From NCBI RefSeq assembly GCF_036549475.1, contig NZ_JAZHLI010000022.1:10664-74663 (forward strand): a DNA stretch of 64,000 nucleotides, read 5' to 3'. Positions 8,785-20,645 of the stretch are shown here, piece after piece. A program made the position numbers and the translations under genes. How positions within the stretch are numbered: position 1 is the first letter of the stretch; each line of letters starts with the position of its first letter. The stretch comes from Aurantimonas sp036549475. GTDB lineage: Bacteria > Pseudomonadota > Alphaproteobacteria > Rhizobiales > Rhizobiaceae. A model generated the notes under the pieces. It had not been told where the DNA came from and did no database searches. It saw only the letters and a list, made by a program, of their open reading frames with translations.

Positions 8785-9462
8785 TCAGCTCTGTGCGTAG
8801 TTCTGTGGAAACAGCGCGCGCAGGGCGACGTCGTCGCGCTCGGACTTGAAGCCGACATCGCTGCCGACTTTACGTGCCTCGGCGACAGTCGGGCGGGCAT
8901 CAATCGCCGCGAACCAGCGCGACAGGTTCGGATATTTCGCCAGTTCGCCGTCGCCCAGCACCATCTTGACCCGGTCGATCCAGCCCCAGGCCGCCATGTC
9001 GACGATGGTGTAGTCGTCGCCGACGAAGAAGTCGCGGCCCGCCAGATGATCGTCCAGCACCTGGTAGTGCCGCTGGGCCTCGCGCAGATAGCGGTTGGCG
9101 GCATAGTCCGACTTGTCCTTGCCGACGGTGCGGAAATGCACCGACTGGCCGGAATAGGGGCCGAGGCCGGTGGCGATGAACATCAGCCAGGACAAAAGCT
9201 CGCCGCGGTCTTCCGCCTTGCCGGCGAACTTGCCGTGCTTGTCGGCGAGATAGAGCAGGATGGCGTTGGAATCGAAGATGCGCTTGCCGTCGTCCTCGAT
9301 GGCCGGCAGCTTGCCGTTGGGGTTGATGGCCCGGAAGGCCGGTTGGTGCTGCTCGCCCTTCAGCGTGTCGACCGGCACCAGCTTGAAATCGAGGCCGGCT
9401 TCCTTGAGGAACAGCGCGACCTTCATCGGGTTCGGCGTCGGGTGGAAGTAGAATGTCAGCAT
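8785..9462 (-). CDS. glutathione S-transferase family protein
   Basis: This 225-residue protein has an N-terminal thioredoxin-like GST domain (MLTFYFHPTPNPMKVALFL at the start, then NPNGKLPAIEDDG and the glutathione-binding FDSNAILLYLADK) and an all-helical C-terminal domain with the N-capping box region VDMAAWGWIDR. The family conjugates or reduces substrates with glutathione. It stands alone upstream of a methyltransferase on the same strand, 115 bp away. The physiological substrate is unknown. H4MPT methylotrophs may use glutathione-dependent detoxification in parallel, but nothing here links this gene to that. Confidence 0.9.
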   Translation of the reverse strand: MLTFYFHPTPNPMKVALFLKEAGLDFKLVPVDTLKGEQHQPAFRAINPNGKLPAIEDDGKRIFDSNAILLYLADKHGKFAGKAEDRGELLSWLMFIATGLGPYSGQSVHFRTVGKDKSDYAANRYLREAQRHYQVLDDHLAGRDFFVGDDYTIVDMAAWGWIDRVKMVLGDGELAKYPNLSRWFAAIDARPTVAEARKVGSDVGFKSERDDVALRALFPQNYAQS

Positions 9463-9703
9463 CCGGACATCTCCCTGTGAATGAAATTCGGTCCGCCTAT
9501 GCTGTCGCGTGACGGCGCCAGGGCAAGGACGACATTGCGTTCATCGATCGCGCCTGTCGTGCCGCCGGCCAGGCGCCGGGGATAGCCGGGCCGGGCGCGT
9601 GCTTTATCCTTTTCGCCAAGTCATGTAACGGCATTGGCGCGGACCCGCGCAGACGGGAACGCCGCGGGACGCGGCGGCAACCGGGAACTGGAAGAGGGCC
9701 GGC

Positions 9704-11008
9704 ATGGTCGCCACGGATATCGCCACACGGGTGTGGAACCACACGTTCAAGCTCGACACGATCGTGCGCAGCCTGCTCGACACGGATTTCTACAAGCTCC
9801 TGATGCTGCAGATGGTGCACGGCCTGCATCCGGACGTGCAGGCGACCTTTTCCCTGCACAACCGCTCCCGGCAGGTGCGCCTTGCCGAGATCATCGACGA
9901 GCAGGAGCTGCGCGATCATCTCGACCATGCCCGGACGCTGTCCTTCACCAAGCGGGAGATGATCTGGCTGGCCGGCAACACCTTCTACGGCACGCGGCAC
10001 ATCTTCCGGCCGGACTTCCTCGAATGGCTGCAGCATTTCCGCCTGCCGGAATACGAGCTGCGCCGGGTCGACGGGCAGTTCGAGCTAGATTTCCACGGCC
10101 CCTGGACCCACACGATGATGTGGGAGATCCCGGCCCTGGCGATCATCAACGAATTGCGCTCGCGCGCCGCGATGAAGGATTTCAAGCGCTTCGAGCTCGA
10201 CGTCCTCTATGCCCGCGCCAAGGCCAAGATGTGGGGCAAGGTCGAGCGACTGCAGGCCCTGCCCGATCTGCGCATCTCCGATTTCGGCACGCGCCGGCGG
10301 CACTCCTTCCTGTGGCAGCGCTGGTGCGTGGAGGCCCTGAAGGAAGGGCTGGGCGACCGCTTCCTCGGCTCGTCCAACGTGCTGCTGGCGATGGAGACCG
10401 ATCTGGAGGCGATCGGCACCAATGCCCATGAACTGCCGATGGTGATGGCGGCGCTCGCCGGCAGCGACGCCGAACTGCGCGAGGCGCCCTATGCCGTACT
10501 GCGCGAATGGCAGAGCTATTACGGCGGCAATCTGCTGATCGTGCTGCCCGACACGTTCGGCACCCCCGCCTTCCTGCAGGAAGCGCCGGAATGGCTGGCC
10601 TCCTGGACCGGGTTCCGGCCGGATTCGGCGCCCCCCATCGAAGGCGGCGAGGAGATCATCGCCTGGTGGGAGCGCATGGGGCAGGATCCGCGGGACAAGC
10701 TCCTGGTGTTCTCGGACGGCATGGATTCCGACACGATCGAGCGGACCTACCGCCATTTCGAGGGCCGGGTGCGCATGAGCTTCGGCTGGGGCACCAACCT
10801 CACCAACGATTTCCGCGGCGCCTCGCCGGAGCCGAGCACCGGGCTCGATCCGATCTCGCTGGTCTGCAAGGTGACGTCGGCCAATGGCCGCCCGGCGGTG
10901 AAGCTGTCGGACAATCCCGCCAAGGCCAGCGGCGATCCGGACGCCGTGGGGCGCTATCGCCGGGTGTTCGGCGAGGCGGCCTATGCCGAGCGCGCGCTCG
11001 CCGTCTGA
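9704..11008 (+). CDS. pncB: nicotinate phosphoribosyltransferase
   Basis: PncB converts nicotinate, PRPP and ATP to nicotinate mononucleotide in the NAD salvage (Preiss-Handler) pathway. The 434-residue protein has the family N-terminus LLDTDFYKLLMLQMV and the active-site region ISDFGTRRRHSFLWQRW, followed by SSNVLLAMETDLEAIGTNAHE and, near the C-terminus, VFSDGMDSDTIERTY and FGWGTNLTNDF. The length is normal for the bacterial enzyme. A GAAGAGGG ribosome-binding site precedes the ATG. It is transcribed alone from the 240-base gap after the divergent GST gene. Confidence 0.96.
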   Translation: MVATDIATRVWNHTFKLDTIVRSLLDTDFYKLLMLQMVHGLHPDVQATFSLHNRSRQVRLAEIIDEQELRDHLDHARTLSFTKREMIWLAGNTFYGTRHIFRPDFLEWLQHFRLPEYELRRVDGQFELDFHGPWTHTMMWEIPALAIINELRSRAAMKDFKRFELDVLYARAKAKMWGKVERLQALPDLRISDFGTRRRHSFLWQRWCVEALKEGLGDRFLGSSNVLLAMETDLEAIGTNAHELPMVMAALAGSDAELREAPYAVLREWQSYYGGNLLIVLPDTFGTPAFLQEAPEWLASWTGFRPDSAPPIEGGEEIIAWWERMGQDPRDKLLVFSDGMDSDTIERTYRHFEGRVRMSFGWGTNLTNDFRGASPEPSTGLDPISLVCKVTSANGRPAVKLSDNPAKASGDPDAVGRYRRVFGEAAYAERALAV

Positions 11009-11085
11009 GACGATCCTGGCCACGGCCCGGCAACCCTGTCGCCATCGGCGGCGGGGAAATCGCCACGGCGGAGTGCGCTATGGCT

Positions 11086-11100
11086 TGCTTATCATAAGCA
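11086..11100. promoter_or_regulatory. palindrome, probable MarR operator
   Basis: TGCTTAT-C-ATAAGCA is a perfect 7-1-7 inverted repeat ending 19 bases before the ATG of the marR gene. MarR proteins typically bind such 15-20 bp palindromes and repress their own gene, so this is the likely operator. The same palindrome was not seen upstream of the neighbouring oxidoreductase gene. Confidence 0.6.
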
Positions 11101-11119
11101 GAGTTACCAGATCGCAGCC

Positions 11120-11605
11120 ATGACAGAACGATCTCCCCCGAGCCTGGGCTTTCTCCTGATCGACGCCGCGCGTCTCATCCGCCGCCGCTTCGAGCAGGAG
11201 AGCCGCGATCTTGCCATGACGTCGGCGCAACTGCAGATCGCTGCCCGCCTCGCCAAGAACGAGGGTATCGGACAGGCCGCCCTGGCCGCACTGCTGAAAC
11301 TCGAGCCGATGACCGTGTGCCGGCATGTCGATCGCATGGTCGCGGCCGGTCTGGTGGAGCGGCGTCAGGACCCGAGGGACCGGCGGGCGCGCCAGCTGTT
11401 CACGACCGACAGGTGCCGGGATCTGATCGAGCCGATGCGCGAGCGCGTAGCCGCCGTCTTCGAGGATGCCCAGAAGGGGCTGTCGGAGGTAGAGCGCCGC
11501 AATCTCGTCGCCGCGCTGGAGTCCGTGATCCGCAATCTGTCGACGATCGAGGCAGGCGAGAGCGCGAGCGGCGCAATCCGCGAACCGGCAGAGTTGGCCG
11601 CCTGA
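11120..11605 (+). CDS. MarR family transcriptional regulator
   Basis: The 161-residue protein is a standard-length MarR regulator. Visible are the N-terminal dimerisation helices, the HTH (GIGQAALAALLKLEPMTVCRHVDRM), and the characteristic wing VERRQDPRDRRARQLFTT with the conserved Asp-x-Arg-Asp. A perfect palindrome lies just upstream (11086-11100), consistent with autoregulation. Downstream on the same strand are a zinc-free NADPH oxidoreductase and a DJ-1/PfpI protein, a set often induced by electrophiles or aldehydes. That these are its targets is an inference from position only. Confidence 0.9.
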   Translation: MTERSPPSLGFLLIDAARLIRRRFEQESRDLAMTSAQLQIAARLAKNEGIGQAALAALLKLEPMTVCRHVDRMVAAGLVERRQDPRDRRARQLFTTDRCRDLIEPMRERVAAVFEDAQKGLSEVERRNLVAALESVIRNLSTIEAGESASGAIREPAELAA

Positions 11606-11771
11606 ACGCGCAACCGGACAAGGCCGACTGAACGGTCCGAGCCGGCCGCTCATCCGGGCGTGCCCTCACCGATGCCCGGCGACCACATGCCCGCGGGCCG
11701 ATGGCGTGATCAGACACGCGCGCCGTTTCCGTCCCTTGAGACTGACACCCCTTTCCATGATGGAGAACACC

Positions 11772-12803
11772 ATGCCCCAGTCGAACGATGCGAACCGCCG
11801 CTATGTGCTGGCCGAACGCCCGAAGGGCGAGCCTGACGACAAGACCTTGCGCCTGGAAACGGTCGATCGGCCGACGCCCGGCGAGGGCCAGATGCTGCTG
11901 CGCAACGCGTATCTGTCGCTCGATCCCTACATGCGCGGCCGCATGAGCGATGCGCCGTCCTATGCCGCGCCGGTCGAGGTCGGCGGCGTGATGGTGGGCG
12001 GCACCGTCTCGCAGGTCGTCAGCTCCAACGTCGACGGCTTTGCCGAGGGCGACTGGGTCGTGGCCTTCGGCGGCTGGCAGGATTACGCCTTGTCCGATGG
12101 CACGGGCGTGATCCCCATGGGGCCGAACCCGCAGAATCCCTCCTGGGCGCTCGGCGTTCTCGGCATGCCGGGCCTGACCGCCTGGGCGGGCCTGACCCAG
12201 ATCGGCCAACCGAAGGCGGGCGAGACCCTGGTCGTCGCCGGTGCCAGCGGCCCGGTAGGCGCGACCGTCGGGCAGATCGGCAAGATTCTCGGCTGCCGCG
12301 TCATCGGCATCGCCGGCGGCGCACAGAAATGCGCCCATGTGGTCGACACGCTCGGCTTCGACGCCTGCGTCGACTACAAGGCCGACGGCTTTCCCGAGGC
12401 GCTGAAGGCGGCCGCTTCGGACGGCATCGACATCTATTTCGAGAATGTCGGCGGCGCGGTCTTCGACGCGGTGCTGCCGCTGCTCAACCCCTCGGCCCGC
12501 ATTCCGGTCTGCGGCCTGATCTCGCAATACAACGCGACCGCGCTGCCCGACGGTCCGGACCGGATGAATTATCTGATGGGCCAGATCCTGCGCAAACGCA
12601 TGACCATGCGCGGTTTCATCGTGTTCGACGATTTCGGCCATCTCTATCCCGAATTCGCCAGCCAGATGGGCGCCTGGGTCAAGGACGGCCGGATCGCCTA
12701 TCGCGAGGAAATGATTGCCGGCCTGGAACGCGCGCCGGAGGCCTTCATTGGGCTCCTGAGAGGTGACGCTTTCGGCAAGCGCGTGATCCACCTCGACGAC
12801 TGA
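11772..12803 (+). CDS. zinc-free NADP-dependent oxidoreductase (MDR, CurA/leukotriene B4 reductase-like)
   Basis: The 343-residue protein is a medium-chain reductase of the zinc-free branch that reduces alpha,beta-unsaturated carbonyls. The N-terminal half has SLDPYMRGRM, a hallmark of the CurA/PTGR family. The cofactor motif is VVAGASGPVGATVGQIGK, with FENVGGAVFDAVLPLL further on. I prefer the ATG at 11772 (MPQSNDANRR), because the family N-terminus (RYVLAERP) follows closely. It is 27 bp upstream of the DJ-1/PfpI gene and probably in one operon with it. Confidence 0.9.
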   Translation: MPQSNDANRRYVLAERPKGEPDDKTLRLETVDRPTPGEGQMLLRNAYLSLDPYMRGRMSDAPSYAAPVEVGGVMVGGTVSQVVSSNVDGFAEGDWVVAFGGWQDYALSDGTGVIPMGPNPQNPSWALGVLGMPGLTAWAGLTQIGQPKAGETLVVAGASGPVGATVGQIGKILGCRVIGIAGGAQKCAHVVDTLGFDACVDYKADGFPEALKAAASDGIDIYFENVGGAVFDAVLPLLNPSARIPVCGLISQYNATALPDGPDRMNYLMGQILRKRMTMRGFIVFDDFGHLYPEFASQMGAWVKDGRIAYREEMIAGLERAPEAFIGLLRGDAFGKRVIHLDD

Positions 12804-12830
12804 CACCGACATTTCAAAAGGTACCACACC

Positions 12831-13505
12831 ATGAAGATCCTGATGGTTCTGACCTCGCACGACCAGCTCGGCGACACCGGCAACAAGACCGGCTTCTGGC
12901 TCGAGGAATTCGCCGCGCCCTATTACGTGTTCAAGGACGCCGGCGCCGACATCACCCTTGCCTCGCCCAAGGGCGGCCAGCCGCCGCTCGATCCCAAGAG
13001 CGACGCCGAGGACGCCCAGACCGAGGCGACCAAACGCTTCAAGGCCGATCCGGCCGCGCAGCAGGATCTGGCGAACACCAGGGTCCTGTCCACCGTCGGC
13101 GCCGACGGCTTCGACGCGATCTTCTATCCCGGCGGCCACGGCCCGCTGTGGGATCTTGCCGAGGATGCCGACAGCCGCACGCTGATCGAGACCTTTGCGC
13201 GGACCGACCGGCCCGTGGGCGCGGTCTGCCATGCGCCGGCAGTATTCCGCCATACCCAGAGCGCCGACGGCAAGTCGCTGGTCGCGGGCCGGACCGTGAC
13301 CGGTTTCACCAACACCGAGGAAGAGGGCGTCGGCCTCACCGATGTCGTGCCGTTCCTCGTCGAGGACATGCTGGTCGCCAATGGCGGCCAGTACCAGAAG
13401 GGCGAGGACTGGGCGTCCTTCGTCGTCACCGACGGCAAGCTGGTGACCGGCCAGAACCCGGCGTCGTCCGAGGAAGCCGCGCGCAAGCTGCTGACCTTCC
13501 TCTAA
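12831..13505 (+). CDS. type 1 glutamine amidotransferase-like DJ-1/PfpI protein
   Basis: This 224-residue protein is of the DJ-1/PfpI superfamily, Hsp31-like branch. The nucleophile is C133 in GAVCHAPAVF, followed directly by H134, and the conserved acidic residues lie in GFWLEEFAAPY (about 21-31). Relatives act as glyoxalase III or protein deglycases on methylglyoxal and other reactive carbonyls; which applies here is not known. Its partner gene is a carbonyl-type reductase, so the operon plausibly detoxifies reactive aldehydes. A rho-independent terminator follows 50 bases after the stop. Confidence 0.9.
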   Translation: MKILMVLTSHDQLGDTGNKTGFWLEEFAAPYYVFKDAGADITLASPKGGQPPLDPKSDAEDAQTEATKRFKADPAAQQDLANTRVLSTVGADGFDAIFYPGGHGPLWDLAEDADSRTLIETFARTDRPVGAVCHAPAVFRHTQSADGKSLVAGRTVTGFTNTEEEGVGLTDVVPFLVEDMLVANGGQYQKGEDWASFVVTDGKLVTGQNPASSEEAARKLLTFL

Positions 13506-13523
13506 GGACATGTCGCCGGGGTG

Positions 13524-13624
13524 CCATCGCGGCGCGGCGGTCCGTCTTCCGCCTCAGCCCGTCGGGACCGTCCCGGCGGGCTTTTTGCTGTCGAGCGCCT
13601 CCGCCCATCGCGGCGCGGCGGTCC
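13524..13624. repeat. 20-bp direct repeat flanking the terminator
   Basis: CCATCGCGGCGCGGCGGTCC occurs exactly at 13524-13543 and again at 13605-13624. The two copies bracket the terminator at 13556-13586. No function is recognised; it could be a remnant of a local duplication or recombination between the two gene ends. Confidence 0.5.
13556..13586 (+). terminator. rho-independent terminator
   Basis: AGCCCGTCGGGA (13556-13567), loop CCG, TCCCGGCGGGCT (13571-13582), then a T run to 13586. The stem has 12 pairs with one mismatch. It ends the MDR/DJ-1 operon and lies between two convergent genes. Confidence 0.85.
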
Positions 13625-13633
13625 CTGCGCGCG

Positions 13634-15400
13634 TCAATCGCCGACGGCGACGCCCTCCCGCCGCGGATCGGCGCCGCCTTCCAGCCCGTCGGGCGTGATG
13701 ACGATGCCGTGGAGCCCGGAATCGAGATCGGTCTCCTCGACCGTGAAGCCGCGTTCCCTCAGCGGAGCAGCGAGCGCCGTGGCGCTGGTGCCGGCTTCGA
13801 CGTCGAAGGTGGCGAAGCGGTTGACCAGATGCGGCATGGCGATCGCCTGCTGCACGTCCATCTCCCAGTCGAGCATGGCGATCAGCGCCTGCGCCACATA
13901 GCCGATGATGCGGCTGCCGCCCGGCGAGCCAATGGCGATGACCGGCGCGCCGTCGCGCATGACGATGGTCGGCGCCATGGACGAGCGCGGGCGCTTGCCC
14001 GGGGCGACGGCATTGGCGATGACGTGGCCGTCCGCATCGTGGGTGGCGAAGGAGAAGTCGGTCAGCTCGTTGTTGAGCAGGAAGCCGCCGGTCATCAGCC
14101 GCGAGCCGAAGCCGTTCTCGATGGTCGTCGTCATGGAGACGACATTGCCCGAATCATCGACGATGGCGAAATGGCTGGTCGACGGCAGCTCGATGGCGAC
14201 GTCGTCGCCGAACAGCATCGCGTGGTCCCAGGGCGGCATGCCCGGCGTCACCGCATCGTCCGCCAGCGCGTCCTCGCCGGACAGAAGCGTGGCCCGGTCC
14301 GCCAGATAGTCGGGATCGAGCAGGCCACGCAGCGGCATCGGCACGAAGTCGATGTCGGCCATGTAGCGGCCGCGATCGGCGAAGGCGAGGCGCGACGCGT
14401 CACCAATCAGCCGCCAGGCCTCCGGGCTGTCTGGGCCGAGCGCGGCCATGTCGCTGGGGGCGATGAGGCCGAGGATCTGGCCGATCGTCAGCGCGCCGGA
14501 GGAGGGTGGTCCCATGCCGCAGACGTCGGCGGCGCGGTAGGCGAAACACACCGGCTCGCGCTCGACGATGGCGTAGCCGGCGAGATCGGACAGGGCGAGC
14601 CTGCCCGGATTGCCTGCGGCGTTCCGGACGGTGTCGACGATGCCCTGCGCGACGGGTCCCTCGTAGAACCCCTCGGCGCCCTTCTCGGCGATCGTCGCCA
14701 GCGTGTCGGCATAGGCGGGGTTGGTCAGGATCGTGCCGACCGGCAGCGGCTCCCCATCATCGGCAAAGAAATAGTCACTGGTGGCCGGGTAGCGCGACAG
14801 CCGCTCCCGGTCTTCGCCGATCAGCGCATTGAGGCGCGGCGAGACGGCAAAACCCTTGCGGGCGAGGTCGATCGCTGGCTGCACGACGGATGCCCAGGGG
14901 AGCGCGCCGTAGCGTTCATGGGTGTCGAAAAGGAGCCGCACGGTGCCGGGGGTGCCGACCGAACGGCCGCCGACGACCGCGTCGTAGAAGGACAGCGGCT
15001 CACCGGCCTCATCGAGAAACAGCGTGGGCGTCGCGGCGGCCGGCGCGGTCTCGCGGCCGTCGAAGGTGGTCAGCCGGCCGGCCTCGGCATCGAAGAAGAC
15101 CAGGAAGGCACCGCCGCCGAGGCCCGACGATTGCGGCTCGACCAGGCCGAGGACGAGCTGTGTCGTCACCATGGCGTCGATGGCGTTGCCGCCGCCGCGC
15201 AGGATGGCGAGCCCGGCCTGCGCAGCCAGCGGATTGGCGGCCGCCACCATCTGCCGCTCGGCCCGCACCAGGGCCTTGTCGGCGGCGCCCGTCGCGATTT
15301 CCGGCTGGACGGTATCGGCGGCCTGTTCCTGGGCGAAGGCCGGTCCGGCGAAGGCGAGGCTGAGGCCGAGCAGCAGCCCGGCAAGCGGCGAACGATGCAT
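13634..15400 (-). CDS. ggt: gamma-glutamyltransferase
   Basis: Ggt hydrolyses or transfers the gamma-glutamyl group of glutathione in the periplasm. The start at 15400 gives 588 residues with a clear signal peptide (MHRSPLAGLLLGLSL, cleavage after AFA near residue 23). The precursor self-cleaves before the catalytic Thr, T408 in ELPSTSHFAIVD. Other family motifs are GGGNAIDAMV (69-78), GLGGGAFLVF (94-103), GPPSSGALTIG and SPGGSRIIGYV. All expected active-site regions are present and the length is normal. It stands alone, converging on the DJ-1 operon. Confidence 0.95.
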   Translation of the reverse strand: MHRSPLAGLLLGLSLAFAGPAFAQEQAADTVQPEIATGAADKALVRAERQMVAAANPLAAQAGLAILRGGGNAIDAMVTTQLVLGLVEPQSSGLGGGAFLVFFDAEAGRLTTFDGRETAPAAATPTLFLDEAGEPLSFYDAVVGGRSVGTPGTVRLLFDTHERYGALPWASVVQPAIDLARKGFAVSPRLNALIGEDRERLSRYPATSDYFFADDGEPLPVGTILTNPAYADTLATIAEKGAEGFYEGPVAQGIVDTVRNAAGNPGRLALSDLAGYAIVEREPVCFAYRAADVCGMGPPSSGALTIGQILGLIAPSDMAALGPDSPEAWRLIGDASRLAFADRGRYMADIDFVPMPLRGLLDPDYLADRATLLSGEDALADDAVTPGMPPWDHAMLFGDDVAIELPSTSHFAIVDDSGNVVSMTTTIENGFGSRLMTGGFLLNNELTDFSFATHDADGHVIANAVAPGKRPRSSMAPTIVMRDGAPVIAIGSPGGSRIIGYVAQALIAMLDWEMDVQQAIAMPHLVNRFATFDVEAGTSATALAAPLRERGFTVEETDLDSGLHGIVITPDGLEGGADPRREGVAVGD

Positions 15401-15773
15401 GGCGCGATCCTTCCGATGATAGCGAAGGCTAGCGCGGCCGGCGGCTGCACGGAAGGTGGGTTTGGATTTGGGGCAATGGCAAGCAATGCGCTGCTCAGAC
15501 CATTGCGTGAGGCGGCCGTCCTGGCGTGTCTCAAGTCGCCGGCGGCGGAAGCGGTTTGGCATGGGTCCTCGGGTCAAGCCCGAGACCCATTCCTCCGCGT
15601 TGCAGCGTCGCGACGTTGCAGCGGGACACCGCACGCGCTCGATGCGGGGCGGACGCTCTGTGTCGCTCGGCTGCCCTTCCCGCGGCAATCGCAGAAATTG
15701 CGCCTGAACAGATGCGCCGTCGTGACACGGACGGAACTCGCACCGTCGTGCACCGCGACGGCCAGCGCCTGCA
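15401..15773. other. non-coding gap with a palindromic repeat
   Basis: These 373 bases separate ggt from the acyl-CoA dehydrogenase pair. Short open frames exist but have no protein-like composition. The only clear structure is the hairpin at 15561-15590; a short duplicated GTTGCAGCG occurs near 15598-15620. The ggt promoter should lie near 15410-15470. Confidence 0.5.
15561..15590. repeat. palindromic intergenic repeat (hairpin)
   Basis: ATGGGTC-C-TCGGG, loop TCAAG, CCCGA-GACCCAT: twelve pairs with a one-base bulge. Sequences with the core TCGGGTCAAGCCCGA are known as common dispersed palindromes in alphaproteobacterial genomes. This is the only copy I see in the window. Confidence 0.6.
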
Positions 15774-16922
15774 CTACAGCGCTGCGAGGCCGCCCTTTTC
15801 GCCCAGCAACTCCAGATGATGGTCGGCGTCGCCGAAGGCGAGGTCGATCATGGCGAGGCGCTTCATGTGGTGGCCGACCTCGTATTCCATGGTAACGCCG
15901 ACGCCGCCATGGAGCTGCACCGCGCTTTCGCGGATGAACTTGGCTGAGCGGCCGATCTGCACCTTGGCTGCCGAGATCGCCTCGCGCCGCGTCTCCGCAT
16001 CGGGCTCGGAGGCGTTCATCGTGGCATACAGCATCATCGAGCGGGCCTGCTCCAGCGCCATGTACATCTCGGCGCCGCGATGCTGCAGCACCTGGAAGTC
16101 GCCGATCGGCACGCCGAACTGCTTGCGCTCCTTCAGATAGGCGATGGTCAGCTCGTGCATGCGCTGCATCGAGCCGACGGCCTCGGCGCAAAGGGCCGCG
16201 ATGGCCTCGTCGATCACCCGCTCGACGACCGGCAAGGCGTTCGCCGGATCGCCGAGCACCCGGTCGGCGGGCACCGCAACCGCGTCGAAGGTGAGTTCGG
16301 CCGCGCGCATGCGGTCCTGGGTGGGGTAGCCGCGGCGCGACAGGCCCGGCGCATCGGCGGCGACGAGGAACAGGCCGAGGCCGGAGCGGTCGCCGGCGGT
16401 CCCTGCAGTGCGGGCGAGGACCACGAAGCCGTCGGCGTTGTCGCCGTGCAGCACCAGCGATTTCTCGCCGGTCAGCGTGTAGCCGTCGCCCGAGGGCGTC
16501 GCGCTCATGGCGACAGCGGCGGGATCGTATCTGGTGGTCCGCTCGGCGAAGGCGAAGGCCAGGCGCGTCGATCCGTCGGCAAGGCCGGGCACCCATTCGG
16601 CGCGCTGCCCGGCCGATCCGGCATGGCGGATGGCGCCGCCGGCCATGACCACCGAGGCGAGATAGGGCTCGACCACCAGCCCGCGTCCGAAGGCTTCCAT
16701 GACGATCATCGTCTCGACCGGGCCGCCGCCAAAGCCGCCATCCTCTTCCGCGAAGGGCACGGCGGTCAGGCCGAGCTCGGCGAAGGCCTGCCACATCCCC
16801 TGGCTGAAGCCGGGCTCCTCGGCACGGTAGCGGCCGCGCTGCTCGAAGCCGTAGCGATCCTTGATCAGTCGCTCGACCGAGTCGCGGATCATGGTCTGCT
16901 CGTCGGAAAGGTCGAAATCCAT
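15774..16922 (-). CDS. acyl-CoA dehydrogenase, PimD-like small subunit
   Basis: The 382-residue flavoprotein starts MDFDLSDEQTMIRDSVERL, then DRYGFEQRGRY, a pattern close to the PimD subunit of pimeloyl-CoA dehydrogenase. It has the middle-domain pattern FAFAERTTRYDP and the C-terminal region RESAVQLHGGVGVTMEYEV typical of acyl-CoA dehydrogenases. The start at 16922 matches the family N-terminus; the frame extends upstream through the intergenic hairpin without homology. It lies downstream of a 401-residue paralogue on the same strand. Such 400/380 pairs form heteromeric dehydrogenases, so they probably work as one enzyme. The substrate (dicarboxylyl-CoA or similar) is inferred. Confidence 0.85.
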   Translation of the reverse strand: MDFDLSDEQTMIRDSVERLIKDRYGFEQRGRYRAEEPGFSQGMWQAFAELGLTAVPFAEEDGGFGGGPVETMIVMEAFGRGLVVEPYLASVVMAGGAIRHAGSAGQRAEWVPGLADGSTRLAFAFAERTTRYDPAAVAMSATPSGDGYTLTGEKSLVLHGDNADGFVVLARTAGTAGDRSGLGLFLVAADAPGLSRRGYPTQDRMRAAELTFDAVAVPADRVLGDPANALPVVERVIDEAIAALCAEAVGSMQRMHELTIAYLKERKQFGVPIGDFQVLQHRGAEMYMALEQARSMMLYATMNASEPDAETRREAISAAKVQIGRSAKFIRESAVQLHGGVGVTMEYEVGHHMKRLAMIDLAFGDADHHLELLGEKGGLAAL

Positions 16923-17031
16923 GCGGGGACGTCCTGCTTTCAAGCTGCCGGCGGCGCGCATCCGCGCCGGCCTCGGCGGTAGGGGATAGGGGCGGCGATG
17001 CGCGCCGGCGGTACGTAGATGCAACTGGCTG

Positions 17032-17064
17032 GAGCGCCGTGCGTCCAGTTGGACGCACGGCGCT

Positions 17065-17065
<1 letters not shown>
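17032..17065 (-). other. perfect 15-bp hairpin between two cotranscribed dehydrogenase genes
   Basis: GAGCGCCGTGCGTCC (17032-17046), loop AGTT, GGACGCACGGCGCTC (17051-17065). The stem is perfect and begins at the stop codon of the upstream gene (17065-17067). There is no T run after it in the minus direction, so it is more likely an RNA processing or stabilising structure, or a partial terminator, than a classic terminator. Confidence 0.75.
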
Positions 17066-18270
<1,205 letters not shown>

Positions 18271-18381
18271 CTGGGTCCATCCTTGTCATGAGAGGGCGAT
18301 GCGAGAGGCGCCGTGGAGTGACCGCCGCAGCGAGCGGATCGTGGTCGCGGCCCGACAGGCAGGCCGGGATCAGCGCCGCCC

Positions 18382-18421
18382 AATTCCGCATCGTGGAATT
18401 CGGTTTTGCAATTGCCGCAAA
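18382..18421. promoter_or_regulatory. two inverted repeats in a divergent promoter region
   Basis: AATTCC-N7-GGAATT (18382-18400) is followed at once by TTTGC-N7-GCAAA (18405-18421). Both sit between the divergent PimC-like gene and the fused hydratase/dehydrogenase gene (gap 18271-18545). They are plausible operators for the IclR-type regulator encoded two genes further on, and would let it control both directions. Confidence 0.45.
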
Positions 18422-18545
18422 CTAGAAATCGCCCTAGCCTCTGTCAACGACGTCGCGGCGCTCCCGTCCGGGCAGATCGCCGCCCCCCGCAACCCCGGAT
18501 GCCTTCTCGCAGGGCCGGCCCGCCAGACATTCCAGGACAGGTTTC

Positions 18546-20621
<2,076 letters not shown>

Positions 20622-20645
20622 GGGGAGCGGCAAGGGGAGCCGACG

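Noticed and set aside
15456..15707. Short plus-strand frame upstream of ggt
   Set aside because: It runs through the palindromic repeat and its translation is Arg/Ser-rich without protein-like pattern.
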